Shown: positions 7,937-17,140, counted from the first letter of the stretch. The stretch is 64,000 nucleotides of DNA from Buttiauxella gaviniae ATCC 51604 (GCF_001654835.1 NZ_LXEP01000006.1:1-64000); one strand, 5' to 3'. Numbers and translations are program-made. The notes: generated by a model from the letters alone, not told the origin.

Positions 7937-9459
7937 CAGGCATTACCTCCCTGTAAACTTAAATCCAGCATGACAGACGCCTTGATTCCTTTCGGGCATT
8001 CGTAGGTGCGCACGATGATGTAAATTTCCACCTGCGTTTTGCTGCGCCATAGGATTTGTACATCACCGTCCTGTGGTGGCATAACTTCACCGGGGAATGT
8101 GACACCCTGAATGCGCATCGTGCGGGACATTTCACGCATCGGGCCGGCGAAATACTGCTGATGTGATGCCATGCTGGTCGGCGTGGAGTTCAGCGAACGG
8201 TCAGCAATTTTTGCGATGGCTAGTAAACGGACACGGCGACACACCTTGTCAACAACACGTTTGTTTTCAATCGCCTGATAATCACCGCCCTCGGCATCCA
8301 GTGTGATGCCATCAGACCAGTAATAACCGTCATAATCCGGGTACCACATCGGCACACTGAATCGCGCCTTACTGAGCGCCTGCAGGGTATCCAGCCCCAG
8401 CTCGTTACCGTCTTTATCAACGGGTTTATTGCCGGTACTGTTCAGCCCGACAACTGGCCCGGTTTTTACCCGCGCCGGACTGTCTGCGATGGTCACTGCC
8501 CGGTTGCACAGACGACCGACATAAACGCCTGGCTCTGCACCAAACAGACGCGGGATAAGCGTAACGCCAGCATCCGCGATACCATCCTGATACGCAGTGA
8601 CGCGAGCAAGATAATCTGCCCAGGCTTCCGTTTTCTGAACACCCTGCACAGACAGATACACATGGATCCAACGCTGGTATTTAGCCAGCACATCCGCAAT
8701 CAGCGTTCCCGCCAGTGTAATGTCGTCTTTAGCGGCAATTTCGTCGCAAAGCACCACACCTTCCACCGAGCAAACCGCCTGCGCAGCCTTCACCGCATCA
8801 GCAAATGTCCCGGAAGGGCTGGAACCATCCATCACCCAGACATAAGCAAACCAGTTCTGGCCAGCATTACGCATCGCGGCCTGCAGGTCAGTTTTAAGAA
8901 CGCTATTTCCAGCGCCCAGCAACACATCAAAATCGGTCTGCGTGTTAACCGGCAGCACTTTCCCTGCATTGGGCACAGACGCCCCCGCATGGCCAGGCAC
9001 CACAACAGCACCTGCAGCTGCGGTCAGTTTCAGTAAAACGCTCAGGTCAGTGCCTGATGAACCTGCCGTGGCTACAGTCAACGTTGCAGCTGCGCCCGTA
9101 TTCAGCGTAGTCACCACAAATCGACTGTCTGAGTCATTCCATGTCACTGTTGCCAGTGTGCTCAGTTTTGCCGATACCGCCGTGGCCACTTCAGCAAGTG
9201 TTGTCACTGCTGACAAATCAAGACCACTGACGTTTTTTAACGTGCCGTTAATGGTCAGTTTGAATGCGCCATCAGTAACAGCAGTGAATTTGGTAATGGT
9301 TTTATCGCCGGTTGCCAGCACACCACCACTGAGCACGGCAGCAGTTGCAGTGCCGCCGGTTGCCTTGAGCGAACCGACAAACAACATGACGCGCTCAATT
9401 TCGTTCGTTTCGCCCTGCAGCTGATTCAGCTGATTGACGTCTACAGTTGGCCAGGTCAT
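7936..9459 (-). CDS. Contractile tail sheath protein with inserted domain (DUF2586 type)
   Basis: 507 residues, longer than P2 gpFI (396). Residues 1-32 begin the core (MTWPTVDVNQLNQLQGETNEI...VMLFVG). About residues 33-155 form a Thr/Ala/Val-rich strand-type insert with GAFKLTINGTLKNVSGLDLS and FVVTTLNTGAAATLTVATAG. The core then resumes (VNTQTDFDVLLGAGNSVLKTDL). The C-terminal half holds the conserved sheath elements (PDYDGYYWSDGITLDA, NKRVVDKVCRRVRLLAI). The insert looks like the Ig-like decoration domain found in several contractile sheaths. It assembles on the tube and contracts at infection. Confidence 0.85.
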   Translation of the reverse strand: MTWPTVDVNQLNQLQGETNEIERVMLFVGSLKATGGTATAAVLSGGVLATGDKTITKFTAVTDGAFKLTINGTLKNVSGLDLSAVTTLAEVATAVSAKLSTLATVTWNDSDSRFVVTTLNTGAAATLTVATAGSSGTDLSVLLKLTAAAGAVVVPGHAGASVPNAGKVLPVNTQTDFDVLLGAGNSVLKTDLQAAMRNAGQNWFAYVWVMDGSSPSGTFADAVKAAQAVCSVEGVVLCDEIAAKDDITLAGTLIADVLAKYQRWIHVYLSVQGVQKTEAWADYLARVTAYQDGIADAGVTLIPRLFGAEPGVYVGRLCNRAVTIADSPARVKTGPVVGLNSTGNKPVDKDGNELGLDTLQALSKARFSVPMWYPDYDGYYWSDGITLDAEGGDYQAIENKRVVDKVCRRVRLLAIAKIADRSLNSTPTSMASHQQYFAGPMREMSRTMRIQGVTFPGEVMPPQDGDVQILWRSKTQVEIYIIVRTYECPKGIKASVMLDLSLQGGNA

Positions 9460-9468
9460 CCCTTCCCC

Positions 9469-10170
9469 TTACGTATCCTGTGCATTGACGTCCCAGCCAA
9501 AGCCTATTGCCTGCAGCTGTCGCGCCAGTGCTTTCATAAAATCATCCTCGCCAATACCCAGAAACTCACGGGCAGGCAGGGTGACAGTCCATGTCTTTTT
9601 CGCTGGCGTCCCCTCCAGCTTTCGTATCAGCAACCCCGCCTGAGCGGCGCTGACCTTTTCCTGAATCTCTTTAAATCCTGGTGTTTTCCACCGTTTACCG
9701 CTGCGCACCTTAAACCCGGCTTTACGCAGACGCTTTGCCTGCCGCAATGTTGCCGGGCCGGTCTGCCCTGATGAAGATGCAGACTGGCGGGCACTGATGG
9801 TGGCGGTCATGCCGTTTTGTTGTGCGTAACCCACCGTGCCGGCTGGCACTTCGCGCTGGCCGTTTCGGTAACTGCCACCGCTCAGATACAGTCTGACTGC
9901 ATCAATTTCCGGCATTTCGCGCACCCGGATAAGCTTTGGCATATTGCGCAGCATCTTGCCTTTGCGCTTTGTTTTGCGCTTTTGCCACGCTACGCCATCC
10001 GGTGTTTGCTGGTTTCGCACATTGCGTTTTGCTGCCGCAACCAGCCCATACTTCGCCAGGCGCCATAAAAGCCGTCGGCGCTTTGCCGGTGTCAGCTCCA
10101 GCGATTTCAGCGCATCTTTCAGCACCTTTAGCTGAGAGGGATTTAACTCACCTCTGATTGCACCGGCCAT
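9469..10170 (-). CDS. Virion morphogenesis/tail completion protein (gpS-like)
   Basis: 233 residues, strongly basic (RRRLLWRLAKYGLVAAAKRNVRNQQTPDGVAWQ has the RNI..Q.sPDG..W pattern of the phage virion morphogenesis family). Such proteins complete the head-proximal end of the tail before joining. P2 gpS is about 150 residues; the extra length here is a Lys/Arg-rich middle and C-terminal part. It overlaps the gpR-like gene by 28 bp. Confidence 0.75.
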   Translation of the reverse strand: MAGAIRGELNPSQLKVLKDALKSLELTPAKRRRLLWRLAKYGLVAAAKRNVRNQQTPDGVAWQKRKTKRKGKMLRNMPKLIRVREMPEIDAVRLYLSGGSYRNGQREVPAGTVGYAQQNGMTATISARQSASSSGQTGPATLRQAKRLRKAGFKVRSGKRWKTPGFKEIQEKVSAAQAGLLIRKLEGTPAKKTWTVTLPAREFLGIGEDDFMKALARQLQAIGFGWDVNAQDT

Positions 10171-10649
10171 GTACCGTCACCGCTTCCCACAAACATTGTT
10201 GCCTGTTCTGCCACCCAGACTGACGATTGAGCCAGACGCCAGCGACAACCATCAAAAGGTATTGGCCCGTCCGGGTCTTCCAGCAAATCCACGGGCTCTG
10301 ACAATTTGCCTGTGATTAACACAATGGCCGTTTCATCCTCATCCACCTCCACATCAATCTCGGGCAGTTCCCAGTCCATATTGATGCTATCCATAGCCTT
10401 TGCACCTTCGGTCATATACCAGACCTGAACCAGTGCCATTGCTATCTGTGGGTCATAGACCCGGAAGGGGAAACGCGCCCATTCCAGCGTAACCGTGTAC
10501 TGCATAATGGACAGCCGGTACTGGCCCGCCCCGAGGTCACGCGCTGCCGGCTCAAAACGCACCTCATCCATGAGGCTTTCAAACCCTTCCATGGCGCGTT
10601 TCGGCATGTTGCTCTTTACAAACTCAGTCAGCGAATCAAGCAGAGTCAT
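10143..10649 (-). CDS. Tail completion protein (gpR-like)
   Basis: 168 residues, acidic (MTLLDSLTEFVKSNMPKRAMEGFESLMDEV...). Its position between L and S and its predicted fold of short strands with WARFPFRVYDPQIAMALV agree with the P2 gpR/head-tail terminator role. Start ATG overlaps the L stop by 4 bp. Function is mostly from synteny. Confidence 0.65.
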   Translation of the reverse strand: MTLLDSLTEFVKSNMPKRAMEGFESLMDEVRFEPAARDLGAGQYRLSIMQYTVTLEWARFPFRVYDPQIAMALVQVWYMTEGAKAMDSINMDWELPEIDVEVDEDETAIVLITGKLSEPVDLLEDPDGPIPFDGCRWRLAQSSVWVAEQATMFVGSGDGTWPVQSEVS

Positions 10650-11098
10650 ATGATGGACACCCCCACACGGGAAAGCCCCTTAAGGCTACGCACTGCAAAA
10701 TTGGCTTCAGCCAGTAATGCATCCTGCGTTTCAGTACCTGCCGCCTGTGCATCATCTTTCACGCGCACAACGCTTTTCCATTCGCCCATCAGGTCAGCTT
10801 TTGCCCTGGCAAATACCGCTTTGCGGTACTGAGCGACAATGTGATTAGTGCCCTGATACGCAGGCCCGATCACATCTGCAGCGCGGTTAAATCCATTGTC
10901 GATATAACGCTGGCGCTGGATAACCAGACTGTTATTCACCTGCGCCATGGCACTGACCAGTGCATCAGAAACCGTTGCAGGTGAAATATCTGCCGGGATG
11001 CTGCGGCTGTCCTGAAAATCCTTTACGTTCAAATCAGGCCAGAAACCATCGTTTGTGACCGGCACATCCTGATAATCAATCGGGTTACCGCTGAACAT
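10646..11098 (-). CDS. L: Head completion protein (gpL-like)
   Basis: 150 residues, close to P2 gpL (169). The central segment VSDALVSAMAQVNNSL and IDNGFNRAADVIGPAY..TNHIVAQYRKAVFARAKADLMGEW is the family pattern of head-completion/stabilization proteins that sit below the portal after DNA packaging. It follows the small terminase gene after a 96-bp gap in which I see no gene. Confidence 0.8.
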   Translation of the reverse strand: MFSGNPIDYQDVPVTNDGFWPDLNVKDFQDSRSIPADISPATVSDALVSAMAQVNNSLVIQRQRYIDNGFNRAADVIGPAYQGTNHIVAQYRKAVFARAKADLMGEWKSVVRVKDDAQAAGTETQDALLAEANFAVRSLKGLSRVGVSII

Positions 11099-11194
11099 AA
11101 TTCATCCCTGAAATGACGGCTCAGACCAGGCTCCACGACAATTAAGGCTGTTGCCTGTTGCCTCCCCTGCGAGCCGTCGGCGCTTCGGTGCTCG

Positions 11195-11905
11195 TTACTC
11201 CGTTTGCGCCAGCTTGCGTAATCGCTGGGCAATTTTATTGCGGAGTGTTGTAACCTGAATGCGCGGGTTAACTTCCGTCGCCTTACCCAGCAGTGCATCA
11301 GCATCTTTCAGTTTTTCAACATCAGAAATTGCGGTGACGGATGGCATACCATCTTCATCACGCAGCAGATGCAGTGCGGCAAAGCGCAGATATTTAGCCC
11401 GTACAAATTCGTTAACTTTCCAGTGCTCAAGAACACATTCAGAAACTGCGCTGAAATATGGCTCAACAGAACGACCGTTATCGGCTTCGGTTTCTGCCCA
11501 CTCCAGCATGTAATCAGCTGCAAAGTGGGCAAAGTCGGTGCGGATGTTCTCCGGCGTTTCCTGGCCCTGCTCAATGGCAATTTCTGCCCATTCCAACGCC
11601 TGTTCCAACTCACCTGTATCAAACAGCCAAATCACGCAGTAACTGAATACCGGGTTGTTAAACACTTCACCCGATTCCAGATATTGCTCGGCCCATGGCT
11701 TCCACTTTGGCAACAGCTCATCACGCTTCATGGCGATGCGGTCAGCACGTTGTTGCGAATGGCTGCGCAGGCGTTCTACATCGAGACGCAGCGCAGCAAT
11801 CTGCACATGCAGGCTGTTTGGGGAGGCCACAACGGCCTCCACATTTCCCGCCTTCAGCTCCTGCGCCGCTTCAACACGGCGCTGATGGTCACGAAATAAA
11901 CTCAT
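11195..11905 (-). CDS. M: Terminase endonuclease (small) subunit, gpM
   Basis: 236 residues (P2 gpM 247). It begins MSLFRDHQRRVEAAQE and carries the helical GKATEVNPRIQVTTLRNKIAQRLRKLA tail. In P2 gpM is the endonuclease subunit that cuts cos. Order O-N-M-L is kept. Note that the M subunit is transcribed away from the large subunit P. Confidence 0.85.
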   Translation of the reverse strand: MSLFRDHQRRVEAAQELKAGNVEAVVASPNSLHVQIAALRLDVERLRSHSQQRADRIAMKRDELLPKWKPWAEQYLESGEVFNNPVFSYCVIWLFDTGELEQALEWAEIAIEQGQETPENIRTDFAHFAADYMLEWAETEADNGRSVEPYFSAVSECVLEHWKVNEFVRAKYLRFAALHLLRDEDGMPSVTAISDVEKLKDADALLGKATEVNPRIQVTTLRNKIAQRLRKLAQTE

Positions 11906-11914
11906 ATTTATCCC

Positions 11915-12961
11915 TTATGGATTGGTAGTGGTGCCTTTGTCGCCTTCCAGCACGACGTTACCAGGCTCAAGGCCCACAAACAGGGTCTCGTCTTCCACCA
12001 CATACGCTTCGTTGCGGTAATAAGAATCAACCAGGCCTTTGTGATCGTCGTCATCTTTAAACGCACGACGCATAGAGCCTTCCTGGGTATAGAGCGAAAG
12101 GTTTTCATAAGTCGTGATGACACAACCACGCGCCGGGAAGTTTGGCAGGATGGTTGCAGGCAGACCGCCGAATGACCCCATCAGATCCATTTGCTTCATG
12201 GCGGAACGCTCAGTCGGGGTACGACCATGCATTTTGCCGGCGGCATCCGCTTCTTTGGCGATGAGGTCTGCACCGACCATCAACACTAAATCAGTACGCT
12301 GGCGGTGAACCGGATCAAGCCCCTGACGCAGGTCATAAGCCAGATGATCGAGACTGGTGTAATCCGCATCTTTATCAGTGCCGATGTGGATTTTGTCGGC
12401 AGTTTTGCCACCGGTAAGGATGTTTTTCGGCAGATTGTCACGCATCCACTGCATCCAGCCTTTGTTCACATCTTCCAACAGCTTTTGTGTAGCTGGGTCG
12501 GTATCATCAGCAACAGACACACCATTCCAGCCGATCATCAACTGGTCGAGTGCAATTTGCTTCTGAACGTATGCCCCATACAACGCCAAAAACTGACCGC
12601 CCATACGAGCCCAGGTATCCGCTGTTTTCCATGGAATAATGACGCCACTGTCTGTATCTACGCAGGTGTACTTGCCACCGCCTGGATTAGCAAGTGCGCG
12701 GAAACGGCCCGTTTTTTTACGGCCAGTGATGCTCCGCTGCATTCCGGAAAAGACTTTCTCACCCGCAATGTCGGTCACCATCGGCATGTTAATCAGCTGC
12801 AAAAACTCGGTACTCTGCTGCACAGCGCCTAAGAGTTTTTCTTCCTGCGGCCCGGTAATGGCAAATGATTTACCCAGTAAAACCTGCTGTGGGTCAGCCT
12901 GGTATTGCTTCGCCAGTACATTACGAATCTGCTGTACTAAAATTTCGGTAGTTGGTTTCAT
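11915..12961 (-). CDS. N: Major capsid protein, gpN
   Basis: 348 residues (P2 gpN 357). The start MKPTTEILVQQIRNVLAKQY, the TGRKKTGRFRALANPGG segment and SAMKQMDLMGSFGGLPA are the P2-family capsid pattern. It assembles into the icosahedral head and, in P2, its N-terminal part is removed by the gpO protease. 9 bp separate it from the scaffold gene upstream. Confidence 0.92.
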   Translation of the reverse strand: MKPTTEILVQQIRNVLAKQYQADPQQVLLGKSFAITGPQEEKLLGAVQQSTEFLQLINMPMVTDIAGEKVFSGMQRSITGRKKTGRFRALANPGGGKYTCVDTDSGVIIPWKTADTWARMGGQFLALYGAYVQKQIALDQLMIGWNGVSVADDTDPATQKLLEDVNKGWMQWMRDNLPKNILTGGKTADKIHIGTDKDADYTSLDHLAYDLRQGLDPVHRQRTDLVLMVGADLIAKEADAAGKMHGRTPTERSAMKQMDLMGSFGGLPATILPNFPARGCVITTYENLSLYTQEGSMRRAFKDDDDHKGLVDSYYRNEAYVVEDETLFVGLEPGNVVLEGDKGTTTNP

Positions 12962-12970
12962 CCCTGTTCC

Positions 12971-13831
12971 TTACAGCCAGCCGTTAAATTCTTCACCTGG
13001 ATTTTCACCCGGCTGTTTAGTAGTACTGGTACCAGCCATCGCATCAAACTTCTGGGTAATTGAGTCCAGCTTGCCTTCCAACTGCGTGAACTGCTCAACC
13101 GTAATACCCGTTACTACTGGTTTTTCTTCCGGCTTTTCTGGCTCTGTAACTGGCTTGTCACCAGCACTGAACGCTTTCACCTGTTCCTGAATGCCGGCGA
13201 TAGCCGTATCCTGTTTTTCCATGCGCCCCATCAGCGCATCAAACTGTTCCTTGGTCATTTCGTCTTCTTCCGTGTTATGGGTTTGGGTTTCTTTGTTGCG
13301 ACTGAAAAGACGCGACAGAAACGATTTATCACGTGTGCTGGTTGGCTCATCCGCTTCTTTCAGCGCTCCGAGTGAGAAGGTTTCAACGCTACCGCGCACC
13401 ACTGGTGACTCGTGCCCATCAATGCTAAACATCAGGCGCTCAGTCCCGAGACTTGCGGGAATGTCGGTCACAGCCAGTCCCATCAGATAGTACTTACCGC
13501 TATTAGCGAAATTGGGTATCAGTTCAACAGATGTGAATAATTTCTGGCCCATTTCATTGGTCGCAATAAGCCAGTCATTCGGCATCAGCTTTGCGTACAT
13601 CTTTAGTACGCCGTCGACCTTCTCAACTTTTACAGCGTCGATTTCGCCATAGTTATAGCTCCATGAACGTTGCTCCATCGTTTCATCATGGCGCGGCCAC
13701 ATCAGACCGGTGTAAACCTGGCGGTTATAAAACTCGGCCGCTTCCTGCAGCCATTCTTCCTTGATTTCTCGCCCATCAACCGTATTCCCTGATGTGGCGA
13801 TACAAACCCAGTCTGTGCGTAAACGTGACAT
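12971..13831 (-). CDS. O: Capsid scaffold/maturation protease, gpO
   Basis: 286 residues (P2 gpO 284). The N-terminal half (SRLRTDWVCIATSGNTVDGREIKEEWLQEAAEFY, split) is the protease part: P2 gpO is a serine protease with its active serine in the first half. The C-terminal half is helical scaffold, with MEKQDTAIAGIQEQVKAFS and LEGKLDSITQKFDAMAG. It opens the leftward late operon O-N-M-L and the tail genes. Confidence 0.9.
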   Translation of the reverse strand: MSRLRTDWVCIATSGNTVDGREIKEEWLQEAAEFYNRQVYTGLMWPRHDETMEQRSWSYNYGEIDAVKVEKVDGVLKMYAKLMPNDWLIATNEMGQKLFTSVELIPNFANSGKYYLMGLAVTDIPASLGTERLMFSIDGHESPVVRGSVETFSLGALKEADEPTSTRDKSFLSRLFSRNKETQTHNTEEDEMTKEQFDALMGRMEKQDTAIAGIQEQVKAFSAGDKPVTEPEKPEEKPVVTGITVEQFTQLEGKLDSITQKFDAMAGTSTTKQPGENPGEEFNGWL

Positions 13832-14013
13832 AACGTCCCTGTTCCTTTTCTTCCCTGACCAGTAGTTAACCCCGTTTTCTGATGGCTTTCACGCACACAA
13901 ATTCGGACAAATTCGGTTGGAGCGGTGCAACCGAACCAAACCGAAAAGCAGGCAATGCGGCAGGTATGCCAGATGGTCAGAATGGGGAAAAACGGAAACT
14001 GGCCAGAGGGAAC
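13832..14013. promoter_or_regulatory. Divergent late-promoter region between O and P with inverted/direct repeats
   Basis: 182 bp separate the two divergent capsid transcripts. At 13900-13945 two direct copies of AAATTCGG are followed by the reverse-complement pair AACCGAA and AAACCGAA. The centre, TTCGGTTG-N8-CAACCGAA, is a perfect 8-bp dyad. In P2 the matching interval holds promoters PO and PP, both switched on by Ogr, which binds a dyad upstream of late promoters. I infer this dyad is the operator of the divergent Ogr-like protein encoded at 16874-17140. The reading frame of P remains open through it, but the better start at 14014 leaves it non-coding. Confidence 0.5.
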
Positions 14014-15777
14014 ATGGCAGAAAAATACTCAGATGAAATCAGGGCCGTTGCCCGCCAGCTGTATCTGAAACGATGGACACCACAGGAAATCAAAGAGGAA
14101 TTAAAACTCCCTTCAGTGCGCATCGTTTATTACTGGGCTGAAAAATTCAGCTGGCGTGACATGCTCAGTGAAGAAGGTGTGGAAGCAGCTCTGGCGCGGC
14201 GCATTCAGTTGCTGACCGACCGGGATAAGAAATCCGATTTAGAACTGCGCGAACTGGATCAACTTGTTGGCCATCACATCAAACTCATGGCGCAACGGGC
14301 AAAGCGTGAAGAAAAGCTAACCCAGTATGCTGCGTCTGGCACAACAGCCATTCTCCAGACTGAGGATGGCGAAAAGCCTGCGCGTAAGGCCCGCAAAAAG
14401 AAAAATGACATCAGCCATCTGACCGCGGATTCCTTTGCAGAATGGGTGTCTGTGTTATTTGGCTATCAGCTGACGCTACGTGAAAACCTGCATCAGAAAA
14501 TCCGTAATCTGCTCAAGTCCCGCCAGCTGGGTGCGACATGGTATTTCGCCGGTGAAGCACTGGAAGATGCAATATTAAACGGTAAACCGCAGGTGTTTTT
14601 GTCAGCGTCAAAGCGCCAGGCTGAGGTGTTCCGTTCCTACATCGTCCAGATTGCCCAGAAGTTTCTCGGCGTGGAATTGACTGGCAACCCCATCCGACTG
14701 AGCAATGGCGCAGAACTGAGTTTTCTCGGCACCAACAGCAACACAGCACAATCCAACAGCGCCAATGTCTACATTGATGAATATTTCTGGATACCCAAAT
14801 TTCGCAAACTCAATGATGTGGCCAGCGCGATGGCTACACATGATCAGTGGCGCATTACCTATTTTTCCACGCCCAGCTCAAAAGCTCACGAAGCCTACCC
14901 ATTCTGGACAGGTGATGAATGGCGGCGCGGTCGGGCTGAACGTAAAGATATTGCATTCCCGACTGAAGCAGAGTTGCGTGATGGTGGTCGCCTGTGCCCG
15001 GATAAGCACTGGCGCTTTATCGTCACCATTGAGGATGCTGTAAAAGCTGGTTTTAACCTGGCTAACGTGAACGACCTGCGCGACCGCTACAGCGGGCCCG
15101 CATTCGACATGCTGTTCATGTGCGTGTTTGTCGATGATAAAGACGCTGTTTTTGCCTTCGACCAGTTGATGAAATGCGGCACTGACCCGGCATTGTGGCA
15201 GGACTTCAAATCTGATGAATCCCGTCCGTTTGGTAATCGTGAGGTGTGGGGTGGCTATGACCCCAGCCGCACAACAGACAACGCCACATTTGTGATTATT
15301 GCCGTACCGCTTTATGCCGTTGAAAAATTCCGCGTCCTGAAAAAATGGACCTGGACAGGCCTGTCCTTCAAATTCCAGGCCGAACAAATTAAGAAAATCA
15401 AAGAGCAGTACAACCTGACTTATATAGGTATTGATGTGACCGGCATTGGCGCGGGGGTATTCGATATTGTCAGCGCCTTTGCGCCCCGTGAAGCCGTTCC
15501 CATTCATTACAGCGTCGAAAGCAAAAACCGCCTGGTACTGAAGATGATTGATGCGGTCGGAGGTAACCGCATTGAATGGGATCGGGAAGATAAAGATATT
15601 GCCGCCAGTTTTATGGCCATCAAGCGCACCACAACCAGCAGCGGCAATGCCATGACGTTTGTCGCCACACGTTCCGTTGAAACAGGACATGCAGACTCAT
15701 TCTGGGCTATCGCTCACGCGATGGTGAATGAGCCGCTCAATACCGAACATAAACGCAAATCAAGATGGATTTTGTGA
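14014..15777 (+). CDS. P: Terminase large (ATPase) subunit, gpP
   Basis: Start at 14014 (MAEKYSDEIRAVARQLYLKR) follows AGAGGGA and gives 587 residues, matching P2 gpP (590). The frame is open back to 13882, but that stretch is the repeat-rich regulatory region. The N-terminus is a HTH-like DNA-binding segment (WTPQEIKEELKLPSVRIVYYW). A Walker A-like KSRQLGATWYFAGE, a Walker B strand ANVYIDEYFW and a nuclease-type strand GYDPSRTTDNATF follow. It pumps DNA into the prohead. Its stop overlaps the portal start (TGATG). Confidence 0.92.
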   Translation: MAEKYSDEIRAVARQLYLKRWTPQEIKEELKLPSVRIVYYWAEKFSWRDMLSEEGVEAALARRIQLLTDRDKKSDLELRELDQLVGHHIKLMAQRAKREEKLTQYAASGTTAILQTEDGEKPARKARKKKNDISHLTADSFAEWVSVLFGYQLTLRENLHQKIRNLLKSRQLGATWYFAGEALEDAILNGKPQVFLSASKRQAEVFRSYIVQIAQKFLGVELTGNPIRLSNGAELSFLGTNSNTAQSNSANVYIDEYFWIPKFRKLNDVASAMATHDQWRITYFSTPSSKAHEAYPFWTGDEWRRGRAERKDIAFPTEAELRDGGRLCPDKHWRFIVTIEDAVKAGFNLANVNDLRDRYSGPAFDMLFMCVFVDDKDAVFAFDQLMKCGTDPALWQDFKSDESRPFGNREVWGGYDPSRTTDNATFVIIAVPLYAVEKFRVLKKWTWTGLSFKFQAEQIKKIKEQYNLTYIGIDVTGIGAGVFDIVSAFAPREAVPIHYSVESKNRLVLKMIDAVGGNRIEWDREDKDIAASFMAIKRTTTSSGNAMTFVATRSVETGHADSFWAIAHAMVNEPLNTEHKRKSRWIL

Positions 15778-16823
15778 TGAGCAGAAAGAATAAAAAACCG
15801 ATGGTTACGGCAGAAAACACCGCGCCGGCGCAGCAAAAAATGTCGATGATCTCTTTTGGAAACCCTGAACGGGCCATCTTAAACCCACTTGAATATGAGC
15901 CGGTGTATTTCGACAGCTCCAACCTGTATTACACGCCTCCAGTCAACCGGCTTGCACTGGCAGAGTTGCCTGATATTAACGGCCAGCATGGTGGTATTTT
16001 GCGAGCGCGTACCAACATGATCACCGCTGATTTAATCAGTAATGCCGGTATGCTTCAGAATGATATTCAGGCCACAGTGCTAAACCTGCTCACTTTTGGT
16101 GACGTGGCCTTGCTCAAACTACGCAATGCATTTGGCAAAGTCATTGGCCTTGTGCCTCTCCCCTCGCTGTATACCCGCCGGGGTAAAGACGGAAAATTTT
16201 ATGTACTGCAGAAAGGTGGCCATCTGGAGTACGCGCAAAAGGACATCGTCTTTGTGAAACTGTATGACACGCGCCAGCAGGTCTATGGTAAGCCTGATTA
16301 TCTCGGTGGTATCAGTTCTGCCATGCTGAACAACGAAGCCACAACCTTCCGTCGCCGCTATTACCGAAACGGCGCACATCTGGGGTACATCCTTTACACC
16401 ACTGACCCAAACATGACAGATGAAATGGAAGATGAGATGAGAAAGCAGATTGCTGAAGGTAAGGGGGCCGGCAACTTCAAATCCATGCTAATCAACATCC
16501 CGAACGGGAAGGAAAAAGGGGTGCAACTTATTCCGGTCAGCGATATGGGCGCAAAGGATGAATTTGTCAGTATTAAAAATATCAGTATGCAAGACATTCT
16601 GAACGCTCACCGCTTCCCGCCAGGCCTCGCCGGTATGATGCCGAACAATAACAGCTCATTTCCTGACATCACGAAAACCCGCGACGCTTACCAGCGTGAC
16701 GAGGTGATCCCGGTGCAAAAGCTTATCAGTGACAGCGTGAATACAGATAATGAAATCCCTGCAAACTTACATATTAATTTCGCACAATCGCTGCAAAGTT
16801 CTGTTATTCAGGGTGATAAATGA
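15777..16823 (+). CDS. Q: Portal protein, gpQ
   Basis: From the ATG at 15777 (overlapping the terminase TGA) the product is 348 residues, near P2 gpQ (344); an in-frame ATG at 15765 would add four residues. Family pattern: NPLEYEPVYFD, YYTPPVNRLALAEL, and the C-terminal HRFPPGLAGMMPNNNSSFPD with a conserved PPG loop. Twelve copies form the portal ring for DNA entry and tail joining. Confidence 0.92.
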   Translation: MSRKNKKPMVTAENTAPAQQKMSMISFGNPERAILNPLEYEPVYFDSSNLYYTPPVNRLALAELPDINGQHGGILRARTNMITADLISNAGMLQNDIQATVLNLLTFGDVALLKLRNAFGKVIGLVPLPSLYTRRGKDGKFYVLQKGGHLEYAQKDIVFVKLYDTRQQVYGKPDYLGGISSAMLNNEATTFRRRYYRNGAHLGYILYTTDPNMTDEMEDEMRKQIAEGKGAGNFKSMLINIPNGKEKGVQLIPVSDMGAKDEFVSIKNISMQDILNAHRFPPGLAGMMPNNNSSFPDITKTRDAYQRDEVIPVQKLISDSVNTDNEIPANLHINFAQSLQSSVIQGDK

Positions 16824-16873
16824 GCTGGAAAAACGTAAAATATACCCAGTCAAAGAAACACGGAGCTGGAAAC

Positions 16874-17140
16874 ATGTCAGGTATCAGGGTCTTTTGTCCG
16901 GAGTGTAACGCCCGTGCAATCATCAAAAAGACAAACAGAAAACACCAACAAATATCAGATATTTATTGCGCCTGCTCAGTCGTGGAATGTGGGCACACAT
17001 TTGTGATGAATATGACGTTTTCGCATACCCTCAGTCCTAGCGGGTTAACGGGTAATAAACTGGTTAAATTTTTAATCGACCGACTCAAGCCAGATGAGCA
17101 GCAACTGGCCCGTGACTTGCTTAATGGTCAGTTAGCCTGA
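16874..17140 (+). CDS. ogr: Ogr/Delta-family late transcription activator
   Basis: Start at 16874 (MSGIRVFCPECNAR) is preceded by GGAG; an in-frame ATG at 16820 overlaps the portal stop and cannot be excluded. The 88-residue product has the Ogr zinc-finger layout: CPEC (Cys8, Cys11), then CSVVEC (Cys34, Cys39) followed by GHTFV. P2 Ogr is 72 residues. These proteins recruit RNA polymerase to phage late promoters. Here the gene ends the Q operon, so it would be transcribed from a late promoter it activates. In P2 ogr lies at the end of the tail operon instead. Confidence 0.8.
   Translation: MSGIRVFCPECNARAIIKKTNRKHQQISDIYCACSVVECGHTFVMNMTFSHTLSPSGLTGNKLVKFLIDRLKPDEQQLARDLLNGQLA

Noticed and set aside
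13882-14013. N-terminal extension of the terminase to 13882
   Set aside because: The extra 44 residues translate a dyad-rich regulatory region, the start lacks a ribosome-binding site, and the shorter protein matches P2 gpP length.
14878-15690. 270-codon minus-strand frame within the terminase gene
   Set aside because: Fully antisense to a gene with clear ATPase and nuclease motifs; composition is that of a reverse-frame shadow.
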